From assembly GCA_905221605.1 (NCBI GenBank), contig CAJNDS010001225.1, positions 102,501 to 122,500 on the forward strand: a stretch of 20,000 bases of DNA, given 5' to 3'. The notes below the pieces were generated by a model. It was not told the DNA's origin. It searched no databases and saw only the letters and a list, made by a program, of their open reading frames with translations. The stretch comes from Symbiodinium natans (Eukaryota; Sar; Dinophyceae; Suessiales; Symbiodiniaceae). Position numbers and translations under genes: made by a program. Positions 1 through 8,073 of the stretch are shown here, piece by piece (position 1 is the stretch's first letter; each line of letters opens with the position of its first letter).

Positions 1-105
1 CTAAGCCCTAAACCCTAGCCCTAAACCCTAAACCCTAAACCCTGAACCCTAAACCCTAAACCCTAAACCTTAAACCCTAAACCCTAAACCCAAAACACTG
101 AACCC
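1..105. repeat. Degenerate CCCTAAA telomere-type array at the window start
   Basis: About fourteen CCCTAAA heptamers with variants (CCCTAGC, CCCTGAA, CCTTAAA, CCCAAAA). The C-rich strand reads 5' to 3' from the left edge, which is the orientation of a left chromosome end. Similar blocks in both orientations occur through the whole window, so this block cannot be called a true telomere from sequence alone. Confidence 0.9.
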
Positions 106-184
106 TGAAAAATATCATGCCCGTATCTTGTCTAGATATATCCATATTGCTATAATACGTGGCTTCTTTTGAGTAGCTTTCCAT

Positions 185-243
185 TTCTGGGGTAGGGCTA
201 TCCATGCCATACCCCAGGGGGCTTCCCGTTAAGTAGGGGTTCG
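185..243 (+). repeat. Dispersed repeat, copy 1 (TTCTGGGG..GGGGCTTCCC)
   Basis: This segment resembles 789-845: both start TTCTGGG, have GGGCT.TCCA near base 15 and share GGGGGCTTCCC followed by AAG and GGGGT(T)CG. Similarity is imperfect, roughly two thirds of bases by eye. The two copies lie in the same orientation on either side of the AT-rich block. Confidence 0.4.
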
Positions 244-788
244 TGGGGCTGGGCTGGGCTCGCGGTATGTCAGTTACAAAGATTTTTTACACAATGATAT
301 TGTAAGATAATCTGATAGTTAGCTAGTGTTCCTATGTTAAGGAGTCATCTATACTATTGATGTGATTTTTGTCGTTTCTTATTGGGTTGTGTTGTCTGTA
401 TTCTGCCTTAGGTATATAAGGCCATCGGATATAAGTATGTAAATATGTATATATGTCAAATGAATAGCCGTCTTGAAAATGTAACATTGTCATCAACTTT
501 GTCGTGTGTGAGAAAACCGTTGTTTAATACAATTTATATTCATTCCATGAGGCTCTTCATTGTTTGCGATGTCTTCAGGAATTTGTTTAATGGCATTTAC
601 CACTTTACTCAACGCTTATCAAGACTATTGTCTTTGTCGTGTCATTCTTTCTATCGATTGAAGAATGCTTCACAACAAGTGACTCAAAAATCTTTATGTC
701 CGTCTTTACTGTAAAATGCATCAGCACCTTTTAATGATTCTTTTCACGCCTTCTCATGTGTAGGAGATGGGCTTAAGTACATTTTCAG

Positions 789-845
789 TTCTGGGCTGGG
801 GCTCTCCACCTAGAGGGGGGGCTTCCCTTGAAGCCTCGGGGTCGC
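789..845 (+). repeat. Dispersed repeat, copy 2
   Basis: Partner of 185-243 in direct orientation. A shorter relative, TTCTGATGGGGCTCTCCA, occurs at about 2970-2987, so the sequence is dispersed rather than only a terminal repeat of one element. Confidence 0.4.
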
Positions 846-856
846 TTGCCCTCCGA

Positions 857-970
857 GGGTTTTAGGGTTTTAGGGTTTTAGGGTTTAGGGTTTTAGGGTT
901 TAGGGTTTAGGGTTTAGGGTTTTAGGGTTTTAGGGTTTAGGGTTTAGGGTTTAGGGTTTAGGGTTTAGGG
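857..970 (+). repeat. TTTAGGG array with TTTTAGGG variants
   Basis: About fifteen G-rich heptamers and octamers. It is followed after 56 bases by the opposite-strand array at 1027-1097, so the pair reads TTTAGGG...CCCTAAA, the head-to-head orientation of fused telomere ends. Confidence 0.95.
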
Positions 971-1026
971 GGGAGTTGCATATAGCATAGGGAGGATGTC
1001 ACAAGCATCACTGCTTTTTGTTGATG

Positions 1027-1097
1027 TAAACCCTAAACCCTAAACCCTAAACCCTAAACCCTAAACCCTATAACCCTAAACCCTAAACCCTAAACCC
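1027..1097 (-). repeat. CCCTAAA array, nearly perfect
   Basis: About ten C-rich heptamers with one CCCTATAA variant. It forms the second half of a large potential inverted repeat with 857-970. Confidence 0.95.
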
Positions 1098-1117
1098 GCC
1101 TTCTTCGCAAGGTTGTT

Positions 1118-1205
1118 CGTCAGGGTTTAGGGCTTCGGGTTTAGGTCTTAGGCCTTAGGGCTTAGGGCTTAGGGCTTAGGCCTTAGGGCTTAGGCCTTAG
1201 GGCTT
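1118..1205 (+). repeat. Decayed TTTAGGG array with GGCTTAG variants
   Basis: The block starts as GGGTTTAGGGCTTCGGGTTTAGG and continues as repeated TTAGGCC/TTAGGGC units. The GGCTTA variant dominates, so the variant itself appears to have been amplified. Confidence 0.85.
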
Positions 1206-1492
1206 CTGAGGTTTGGCCAGGGGAACCCCCAACACCAGGAAAAGACAAGCCTTGCCTCCTGGGGGGTTGAGGGGTTGAGGGGGGCAGCGAAAAAGAAAAA
1301 AACATGGAAGGCTGCAGTCTCCACACATGTCTGTGTAAACGCTCTGTGAGGAAGGCGGCGCATAAGCCGCATGCACGGCTCAGACACGTCTTGCAGTGAA
1401 GTGATGTCTTGCATGACTTGTCTTGCTCTGAATTGGAAGTGACCTGTGTTGTGATGTGAAGTGGCTCGTGCTTGTCTAGTCCACTGTTCAAG
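1206..1492. other. Spacer with no recognised gene
   Basis: Single-copy sequence. A minus-strand frame of 102 codons (1183-1491) runs through it, but its end is translated telomere variant and the rest matches nothing I recognise. I treat it as chance. Confidence 0.55.
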
Positions 1493-1710
1493 CCCTAAAC
1501 CCTAGTCCCTGAACACTAAACCCTAGGCACTAGACTATAACCAGAAACCTCCAAGGACCCAAGGAGGTACAATCTGTTTCTGTTAGCCTGCAGTGTGGTT
1601 CATGCAGACACTCTACTAGAAAGCCACCTTCTCCACAAACACCTGAAACCCCAAACCCCTGAAAACCCCAAACCCCAAACCCGAAACCCTAAACCCTAAA
1701 CCCTGAACCT
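1493..1710 (-). repeat. Cluster of decayed CCCTAAA / CCCCAAA units
   Basis: Two short decayed blocks (1493-1545 and about 1643-1710) with CCCTAGT, CCCCAAA, CCCGAAA and CCCTGAA variants, separated by about 95 bases of single-copy DNA. Confidence 0.8.
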
Positions 1711-2135
1711 ACTAATTGCTTAAGACCCCACCATGAATGTAAATATAAACCCTAAACCCAAAGAGTGCGTTTTGCAAGTGACTCCACCCAGCCTCCTCCA
1801 GCTTCCGAATCTCTACGAGGTAGGGCAGCCTGAGTTGGACGAGGGAAAGCAGTTTTTTTTATCATTCCTAATCCCAAAGCCCGAACGCAAGGGCCGCAAT
1901 TTATTTGAATGGGGTTGGGGGGGGGGGGTTACTACAGTATATTATGCAGGGACTGCAAGGAAATTCTATGAGTATGTATTCCGCTCCCACAGGGCTGAAA
2001 GCGTTTTTGGGTTGAGAAAAAGAGTTAGGGTGCAGGGCTTCGGATACTGAAGGTTTGTTGTCAGCGGGAAGGGTTCCAGATTCTGCTGGCCGGCGCAAAA
2101 CGACAGCCTGTTGCCTTCCTCTTAGCCGGGAGGTA
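1711..2135. other. Spacer with no recognised gene
   Basis: Mostly single-copy DNA with a few isolated heptamers near 1748-1760 and a 12-G run at 1917-1928. Two overlapping frames (1733-2050 +, 1901-2098 -) are open for 105 and 65 codons. Neither shows a domain or a repeat of known type. The plus frame begins at an ATG beside telomere-like sequence and includes the poly-G run, which argues against coding. Confidence 0.5.
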
Positions 2136-2250
2136 CGGTGCAGGGGTTTAGGGTTTTAAGTTTGGGGTTTAGGTCTTAGGGTGTGAATCGGGGTTTAGGG
2201 TTTAGGGTTTAGGGTTTAGGGTTTCGGGTTTCGGGTTTAGGGTTTAAGGA
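2136..2250 (+). repeat. TTTAGGG array, partly decayed
   Basis: Decayed units at 2136-2190 lead into five or six exact heptamers, then TTTCGGG variants. Confidence 0.9.
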
Positions 2251-2489
2251 CACGAGAATCCCACCAGAACAAAAGGCCCGAAAGATGACCCACCCGACCC
2301 GAGAGGCCGTCAGCCCTAAACCATAAAGTGCATCCCTGACACCCCGAAGTTACGCTTGCAAATGCTCCAGAAACGAGGAGGACCCAGGTAAGGCAACCCT
2401 GATTTTTTTCCACAGAGCGGACATTGGTCAGGTATGTTCCTACCCAGGATGGCCCCTAAAACCCTCTGAAGAAGATGATCCTCTGAAAT
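2251..2489. other. Spacer with no recognised gene
   Basis: Single-copy DNA with one isolated CCCTAAA. I see no open frame of interest and no structural signal. Confidence 0.5.
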
Positions 2490-2567
2490 CCCAGAAGGGA
2501 AAACCCTAAACCCTAAACCCTAAACCCTAAACCCTAAACCCTAAACCCTAAACCCCAGAAGGGAAAA
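2490..2567 (-). repeat. CCCTAAA array bracketed by an exact 14-bp direct repeat
   Basis: CCCAGAAGGGAAAA occurs at 2490-2503 and again at 2554-2567. Between them are seven perfect CCCTAAA heptamers plus a remnant. The copies are 64 bases apart. The duplicated word is not telomere-like, so the flank was duplicated around the array. This is what a staggered-cut insertion or a telomerase-assisted break repair would leave. Confidence 0.9.
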
Positions 2568-2670
2568 TATAAGATGGCCCATGGGCCGACCGAGCCACAC
2601 CTAAAAACCTACACACCGATATACGATAAGGCTTCCTATAACGGGGTCCACCTGACACTGCCCCAGACTA

Positions 2671-2753
2671 AACCCCTAAACCCTAAACCCTAAACCCTAA
2701 ACCCTAAACCCTAAACCCTAAACCCGAAACCCGAAACCCTAAAACCCTAAAAC
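2671..2753 (-). repeat. CCCTAAA array with CCCGAAA variants
   Basis: About seven exact heptamers followed by CCCGAAA and CCCTAAAA variants. No clear direct repeat is seen in the flanks. Confidence 0.95.
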
Positions 2754-2882
2754 CCAAGCCCTGGGTTTCCTCCTGACTTTCGAGGTCGGGAGGCGCAATC
2801 TGAAGCTCCTCAAGGGAAAGGAGCCCGCTGAGGTAGAAGTCCTGCGATGAAAAGGGCTTCATTTTACAGGGCTCTTAAACTT

Positions 2883-2965
2883 AAGGGTTTAGGGTTTAGG
2901 GTTGAGGGTTGAGGGTTGAGGGTTTAGGGTTGAGGGTTGAGGGTTTAGGGTTTGGGGTTTAGAGG
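2883..2965 (+). repeat. TTTAGGG array with interspersed TTGAGGG
   Basis: About eleven units in which TTTAGGG and TTGAGGG alternate. The spacer 2754-2882 before it shows nothing recognisable. Confidence 0.92.
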
Positions 2966-3252
2966 CTTATTCTGATGGGGCTCTCCAGCCTCTGTTCAGT
3001 GAAATTTGGGGTGCGCTATTGGGGTCCTTATTTTGAGGGAATCCCAGGAAACCCCAATAAAGTATGGTTACATACCTTTTGGGGTTCTTCGGGGGGGGGG
3101 GGGGGTTCGTGTGGGGTAGGTACCTAGGGAACTTTTTGGAAGCTTAAGGAGACTGAGGGAGTAGTGGGGGAGTATCGGGGACCTTTGGGTTACATACCCC
3201 CCTTGAACCGCCCTCCCTTAAGAACCCTATGGCTTAAGGAACCCGACACATC
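2966..3252. other. Spacer with a 15-G run; no gene seen
   Basis: Single-copy, G-rich DNA with a run of 15 G at 3091-3105 and a short relative of the 185/789 repeat at about 2970-2987. No frame of note. Confidence 0.5.
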
Positions 3253-3489
3253 CTGAAACCCTCAAGCCCTAAATTCCTACATACCTAAACCCTGAAACCC
3301 TCAAATCCTAAATCCCTAAAGTCCTAAGAAATGCTAACGCCCTGAAACCCTATTTCCCCAAACCCTGAAACCTCAATGCTACAATTTCCTAAACCCTAAA
3401 ACCAAAAAACAAAACAAAACCCTGAAACCCTAAAACCCTAACACCCTAAACCCTGAAACCTCAATCCTAAAAAAATGCTAAGCCCTGAC
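3253..3489 (-). repeat. Strongly decayed CCCTAAA tract
   Basis: Variants such as CCCTGAAA, CCCTCAAG, CCTAAAT and CCCTAACA recur with irregular spacing. It looks like an old array eroded by substitutions and small indels. Confidence 0.75.
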
Positions 3490-3585
3490 ACCCTCAAATC
3501 CCGGTTGAACTAAACCCTAAACCCTAAACCCTCAACCCTAAACCCTAAACCCTGAACCCTTAACCCTCAAATCCCCGGTTGAACT
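3490..3585 (-). repeat. CCCTAAA array bracketed by a 22-23 bp direct repeat
   Basis: Position 3490-3511 (starting ACCCTCAAATCCCGG and ending TTGAACT) recurs at 3563-3585 with a single extra C. Between them (3512-3562) are about seven heptamers. The repeated word includes CGGTTGAACT, which is unrelated to telomere sequence, so this is a real duplication of the insertion site. Confidence 0.9.
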
Positions 3586-3676
3586 CTTGCCTTGACTCGG
3601 TCCGCGCCAGTGCTCTCAGCTGCAAAGCGCATGGCGAGCTCCTCCGACGGAGCGGCACCGGGTCTCGGGGTTTGTT

Positions 3677-3806
3677 TTTGGGTTTAGGGTTTAGGGTTTA
3701 GGGTTTAGGGTTTAGGGTTTAGGGTTTAGGGTTTAGGGTTTAGGGTTTAGGGTTTAGGGTTTAGGGTTTAGGTAGTTTAGGGAGTAGGTAGTTTAGGGTC
3801 TAGGGA
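3677..3806 (+). repeat. Long TTTAGGG array
   Basis: About thirteen exact heptamers from 3681 to 3772, then a decayed tail with TTTAGGGAGTAGG. Confidence 0.95.
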
Positions 3807-4460
3807 TGTGGGTCTTGCTTTAGGGTTGAGCAACCCTAAAACCTCAACACAGAACCGCCTAAACCCCCCCCCCCCTGACAGCCCCAAAAGCCCTAAAAGC
3901 CATATCAACCCAAAACAACACTCACGTGTACATGTGTATAGATACTTCCCTTCACATGTGAAGATGTGCCTTCTTTGTCTTTGTGGAAGGAGGAAGGGCC
4001 AGTCTGATTTCGATTTAGGGGATTCTACTACACTTGGGGTTGGGTTGGGTGAGGTGAGGTGGGGTGGGTGGGGGGTAGAAAGATAAACCCTTCCATGAAG
4101 ATTTGACTTTGAAGGCTGGTGGTTGAGGGTTCAGGGTCGTTAGGCTTTGGGGCTTAAGGCGGTTTTGGCGGCGCGAAGGGGGGGGGGGGGTCAGGATCTA
4201 GGGTCGTTAGGCTGTAGTTATAGGGTCTGGGGTTGTGGGGGCTGAGGCTCGAGGGTTTACGGGTTTAATTGGGGCTAGGGTTGTTAGGGTTGCGGCCTGG
4301 GGGTGTATAGATTTTTCGCAAACCTTTATACTGGCACAATTAAAAAAGTTGTCTCCGGGTATGCTAGAACCTAAGCCCCCGAAACTCTACCCCCCGCTCC
4401 CCCGTCGGGCCGAGGGCTTAGGAACGGGGGAGTTGAAAACTTCGTGGGAAATATCCTCAG
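3807..4460. other. Mixed spacer with G/C runs and scattered telomere-like words; no gene
   Basis: It contains a 12-C run at 3864-3875, a 13-G run at 4178-4190, a GGGTT/GAGGTGGGG-rich patch near 4037-4076 and decayed G-rich units at 4120-4300. Frames at 3808-4086 and 4235-4501 (+) translate repeat words and are not credible genes. Confidence 0.55.
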
Positions 4461-4507
4461 CCCTAAACCCTAAAACCCTAAAACTAGAGGTTAAGGTTTA
4501 GGGTTAC
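4461..4507. repeat. Short inverted pair of telomere-like units
   Basis: CCCTAAACCCTAAAACCCTAAA is followed within about 12 bases by GGTTTAGGGTTA, giving a small hairpin of telomere-type arms. Confidence 0.7.
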
Positions 4508-4900
4508 CCCATACCCTGCAGCTAAGGAAACCACCCTAACAACCCGAACGCAGAACAAAGCTGCCTAACTTATGTCTTTCTGTGTTGCCCGTAGACCAAA
4601 ATCTTGCCCAGTAATAACCCGGAATATATGCCCCATTAGATGAGAAACCCTACTTAAAGAGACCACCAACCCACATAGTGCCTAACATGTCATGGGGCAC
4701 TCTGGGTGCCTGGAAGATGTCCAGGGTAATGGCCCCTGTCTCCCAAAAGGACAAGGGGCTTTGAGACCACTGCTGTGCTTTTTGCCGGCCTTCATGTGCA
4801 TTAATCATGTGCCACAGCACAGTGCGGAATTTGGCCTGAACGGGAATCTGTCCCTCCACCCTCCATATGCGAAGCATAGGGGATACCTGAAGCATAGGGC
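4508..4900. other. Single-copy spacer with no recognised gene
   Basis: About 390 bases without telomere words. Overlapping open frames exist on both strands (4650-4895 -, 4692-4922 +), with no domain I recognise. A small tandem duplication GAAGCATAGGG lies at 4870-4880 and 4890-4900. Confidence 0.5.
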
Positions 4901-4966
4901 ATCCCTAAACCCTAAACCCTAACCCCTAAACCCGAAACCCTGAACCCTAAACCCTAAAACCTTAGC
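4901..4966 (-). repeat. CCCTAAA array with variants
   Basis: About nine units including CCCGAAA, CCCTGAA and CCCCTAA. Confidence 0.9.
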
Positions 4967-5100
4967 CACCTCAAATAGCAGATAAAGAGAGATTCAAAGT
5001 GCTGGTGCCCACTAACCTCATGGGACTCTACCTTTTGGACCCCCTACGCTGGCACCCTTGGGTTTGGAGACCATTCTTAATATCCTGTAAGGAAATATCA

Positions 5101-5140
5101 GGGTTTAGGGTTTAGGGTTTAGGGTTTAGGAGTTTAGGGG
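5101..5140 (+). repeat. Short TTTAGGG array
   Basis: Four exact heptamers followed by two variants. The surrounding spacer 4967-5270 shows no gene. Confidence 0.9.
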
Positions 5141-5270
5141 TACAACCTTGGGGGTACGAGTCTTAACCCTTGATAACAGGCAGCCTTGGCGACCTCCGAG
5201 GTCTTCGAGGACGCAGCTGGACTGCCCTGAGACCACGTGCGCGCGTGGGTGTGCTCGTTAGGAACTTGGG

Positions 5271-5334
5271 GTTGAGGGTTGAGGGTTTAGGGTTTAGGAT
5301 TAGGGTTTAGGATTTAGGGTTTAGGGTTTAGGGC
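5271..5334 (+). repeat. TTTAGGG array with TTGAGGG and TTTAGGA variants
   Basis: About nine units, followed after a few bases by CCCTCAAACCCTCAACCCC on the other strand, so the block ends in a small inverted pair. Confidence 0.88.
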
Positions 5335-5617
5335 TACATGCCCTCAAACCCTCAACCCCGAGTCCTAATATGCCGAAGCCCCTATACCCAAACCCCGCAA
5401 ACATTAATTGCCACAACCAGCACCCCTCAACCCTCTAACAGCTGGGAGAAAAGACTATGGAATGGACTATTTCTGGCTTAGAAGTCAACAAGGTTCGCCA
5501 TTAGATAAACAGCAAACCCTAAACCCTAAACCCCAAAACACCACTCAGCACTTACTAGGCATCCTACAGGAAGCCGGTAGGGTCAAGCATTTGCCGGGTT
5601 GTTCTACCTCGATGTTT
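5335..5617. other. Spacer with one three-unit CCCTAAA block; no gene seen
   Basis: It contains a short CCCTAAA run at 5515-5533. The 77-codon frame at 5408-5641 (+) runs into telomere-like sequence at both ends and is not convincing. Confidence 0.5.
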
Positions 5618-5650
5618 CAAGGTTTAGGGTTTAGGGTTTAGGGTTTAGGG
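5618..5650 (+). repeat. Short TTTAGGG array next to a 16-G run
   Basis: Four heptamers are followed by ACATAT and a run of 16 G at 5659-5674, the longest G run in this half of the window. Confidence 0.9.
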
Positions 5651-5685
5651 ACATATATGGGGGGGGGGGGGGGGTTCCGCAAGTG

Positions 5686-5737
5686 GTCCTACTATTTGTG
5701 GGTCGATATTAGAGTCCCCTTGTTATTGTAAACCCCC
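5686..5737 (+). repeat. 50-bp dispersed repeat, copy 1
   Basis: GTCCTACTATTTGTGGGTC, then GATATTAGAGTCCCC, then TTATTGTAAACCCC. The same series of words occurs in the same order and spacing at 16656-16708. In the second copy the ends form a short inverted repeat (GGGGTTTA ... TAAACCCC), suggesting a small non-autonomous element. Confidence 0.7.
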
Positions 5738-5824
5738 GTGTCCCTCAATGTGGACTCTTCCCCAAACTATAGGGTTTCGACTTGTAGGTTTCAGGATTTC
5801 GGGTCTAGAGCCCAAAATGCTTTA

Positions 5825-5874
5825 AGGGATATTCCTAAACCCTATACCCTAAACCTTAAACCCAGGGATATTCC
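5825..5874 (-). repeat. Four CCCTAAA-type units bracketed by an exact 11-bp direct repeat
   Basis: AGGGATATTCC occurs at 5825-5835 and 5864-5874. Exactly 28 bases lie between them, four heptamers reading TAAACCC/TATACCC/TAAACCT/TAAACCC. A 28-base telomeric insert with an 11-base flank duplication is the smallest example of the pattern in this window. Confidence 0.85.
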
Positions 5875-5993
5875 CGCTTGCAAGATCTGGCAGAAAGCGA
5901 GGGGTTTCTCCCTGAGTACATGAGCCCAGTGGTGTGACATAAATGCACACTGAACCCCCAAGTCAGCGGACAGCGGAACTTCCAGCGGGGGTG

Positions 5994-6080
5994 GGGTTTA
6001 GGGTTTAGGGTTTAGGGTTTAGGGTTTAGGGTTTAGGGTTTAGGGTTTCGGGTTAAGGGTTAAGGGTTTAGGGTCTAGCG
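5994..6080 (+). repeat. TTTAGGG array
   Basis: About eight exact heptamers, then TTTCGGG, TTAAGGG and TCTAGCG variants. Confidence 0.93.
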
Positions 6081-6660
6081 TTTAGGGCTAATCACGGGCG
6101 CTTATGGACATCGCCTAGGTTTAGGGGATTGCTGTGAGTTTTGGCCCCTTTTTGTTGGCTGACACGCGCTGCGAAGACTTTTGACTACTAGGTTGGCCCT
6201 AAGGTAAACGAAGGATAAGTTAGAAAATCCCAAGGGCATTACCTACACTCTAAGAACCTTTAAGAACCAATTGTTGTGGAAAGTAGCCTCACGTGGAAGG
6301 TCCGGCCAACAGTTGGATGAACACCATGATAGGTGTGGGGGTTGGAACCCTGAGTCGACACCCTTACTCAAGGGCTGTGCCTGAAGGCATGTTGTGGATT
6401 CTACGATGTTCAAGGAATATTGCATCACAAATTGCTTTTGGATGTTCTGGATAGAATGGCCTACATGTTGTAAGACGCCCAAGCCCCAAAACTTGCCCCC
6501 AAATTCAAAATTCTTCCAAGCCTCAAGCCTAAACCCTAAAGCCCCAAATCCTAAAACCTCCAATGACCTTTTCAGCCGGCCTTCAGAAGATGCAACGGGA
6601 CGGGGAAGTCCGGCAGCACGTATGGGATCTCGGCAATTGCTCAGGGGTCACGGGCCTTTT
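6081..6660. other. Single-copy spacer with no recognised gene
   Basis: About 580 bases with a few isolated units near 6530-6560. Overlapping frames of 106 codons (6243-6563 -) and 91 codons (6394-6669 +) are open but lack recognisable domains. Part of each is translated telomere-like sequence. Confidence 0.5.
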
Positions 6661-6662
6661 GA

Positions 6663-6775
6663 GGTTTAGGGGTTTAGGTCTAGGGGTTTAGGGTTTAGGG
6701 GTTTGGGGTGTAGGGTTAGGGTTGACGGGTTTAGGGGTTTAGAGGTTTAGAGGTTTGGGGTTTAGAGTTTAGGGC
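6663..6775 (+). repeat. Decayed TTTAGGGG-type array
   Basis: About sixteen units in which the octamer TTTAGGGG and the variants TTTAGAGG and TTTGGGG are commoner than the perfect heptamer. Confidence 0.88.
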
Positions 6776-7340
6776 TTTATGATGTTGCTTTTTCAGGCTG
6801 GGGTTCAAGGGCTTTGAGGCTTCACGCATTTTCACTCTTTTGTGGAAGGTGAATTGAGGGTTTGTAAGCCTAAGAACCTTTTGAGGCTTGTGGGTAAGCT
6901 CAGTTCAGTCAGACACCGCGGCTTCGGACTTGCGGTGTAGGGAGTTTAGGAATTTCTGGGTTCGCGAAACCTTGTTGGTGACACCATACAGCCCTAGACC
7001 CTCGCTTCCAAACGCCACCAAACAGCCCGAAAACCCTGAACCCTCAACCTCCCCACCCACCGTCAAATTAGCAAACAAGCCAACAGTCATACATACATAC
7101 ACATAGCTGCATAGATAGCCAAAACGCATTACAAATTTCGCTCTATAAGCCCTAAATGACCTGAACAAGGACTTCAACAACAATCGAAGCCCCACAACAA
7201 AAAAAAGACGTAGCTAACAAAGCCCTCAAGCCCTGAGCCCCAGGATCCTGAACCGTAGACCTCCTAAATCCTTGAGAGCTCCCATTGAGCCTCAACAGAA
7301 AACTCAAAACCCTTAAAGCTTAACACCCCTCTAACCCGCA
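6776..7340. other. Single-copy spacer with no recognised gene
   Basis: It includes a 7-bp hairpin ACACCGC...GCGGTGT at about 6913-6938 and a CATACATACACATA patch near 7090. Frames 6888-7106 (+) and 6905-7195 (-) overlap each other and show no known domain. Confidence 0.5.
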
Positions 7341-7346
7341 AGACCC

Positions 7347-7519
7347 CTCTAAACCCTAAACCCTGAACCCTGAACCCTAAAGCCTAAACCCTAAACCCTG
7401 AATCCTAAACCCTAGACCCTAAACCCTAAACCTAAACCCTAAACCCTAAACCTAAACCCTAAACCCTAAACCCTAAACCCTAGACCCTAAACCCTAAACC
7501 CTAAACCCTAAACCCTAAG
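7347..7519 (-). repeat. Long CCCTAAA array
   Basis: About twenty-five heptamers with CCCTGAA, CCCTAGA and six-base CCTAAA variants. It faces away from the TTTAGGG array that starts 80 bases later. Confidence 0.95.
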
Positions 7520-7598
7520 AGCCCTTAGGCATCCGGCTCCCTGGAGCCCCTCCCGAAGCCGCTGTCGGTCCATCACTTGGGGCAAAGGCACCAGGCCT

Positions 7599-7757
7599 TG
7601 GGTTTAGGGTTTAGGGTTTAGGGTTTAGGGTTTAGGGTTTAGGGTTTAGGGTTTAGGGTTTAGGGTTTAGGATTTAGGGTTTAGGGTTGAGGGTTTAGGG
7701 TTCAGGGTTTATTGCTCAGGGCTTAGGGTTCAGGGCTTAGGGTTTAGGGTTTAGGGT
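7599..7757 (+). repeat. Long TTTAGGG array
   Basis: About twenty-two heptamers, the first ten or so perfect, then TTCAGGG and CTTAGGG variants. With 7347-7519 it forms an inverted pair around an 80-base spacer. Confidence 0.95.
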
Positions 7758-8073
7758 ATCTCAAGTTCAAGCATTCACTAGTCAAGCAGCTTGTCAAGCG
7801 TTGGAAAAAACCCCACCCACCCAAGAAACCCATAACATTGAGAAAATAAAAGTTCACTCAATACTTTCCCGGTGGGCTTAAAGTTCAAAGTCCAGTTGGC
7901 CCAAAACCCGAAATCTAAGGCCCACAATAGACCCCTAAATCCTATGCCCCAAATCCTAGGGCCTTAACCCCTAAAACCTATGGTTTAGGAGAAGCTAAAG
8001 GGGGAAGCCTAGGAATAAACCCTATACCCCAAATCCTACAGCTCTAAACCCTATGCCCCAAACCCTAAGAGCC
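7758..8073. other. Spacer with CCCCAAATCCTA variants; no gene
   Basis: Single-copy to 7890, then scattered, strongly altered C-rich units (CCCCAAATCCTA, CCCTATG). No open frame of interest. Confidence 0.55.

Larger units (their letters stand above)
106..856. other. Single-copy, partly AT-rich spacer without a recognised gene
   Basis: A 750-base stretch free of telomere motifs. From about 250 to 780 it is clearly richer in A and T than the rest of the window, with many TATA-like and ATATGT words. An 89-codon frame at 445-714 (+) resembles no family I know. A similar segment of about 58 bases brackets the AT-rich part on both sides (185-243 and 789-845). I see no tRNA, rRNA or recognisable organellar gene. 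Confidence 0.6.

Noticed and set aside
1-105. True chromosome end
   Set aside because: Orientation fits a left telomere, but the array is short and degenerate and many similar or better arrays lie inside the window. It cannot be decided without knowing the scaffold ends.
1183-7195. Short overlapping frames of 60-106 codons in the spacers (445, 1183, 1733, 4692, 6243, 6394, 6888, 6905)
   Set aside because: They overlap on both strands, often start or end in telomere-like units and show no recognisable domain.
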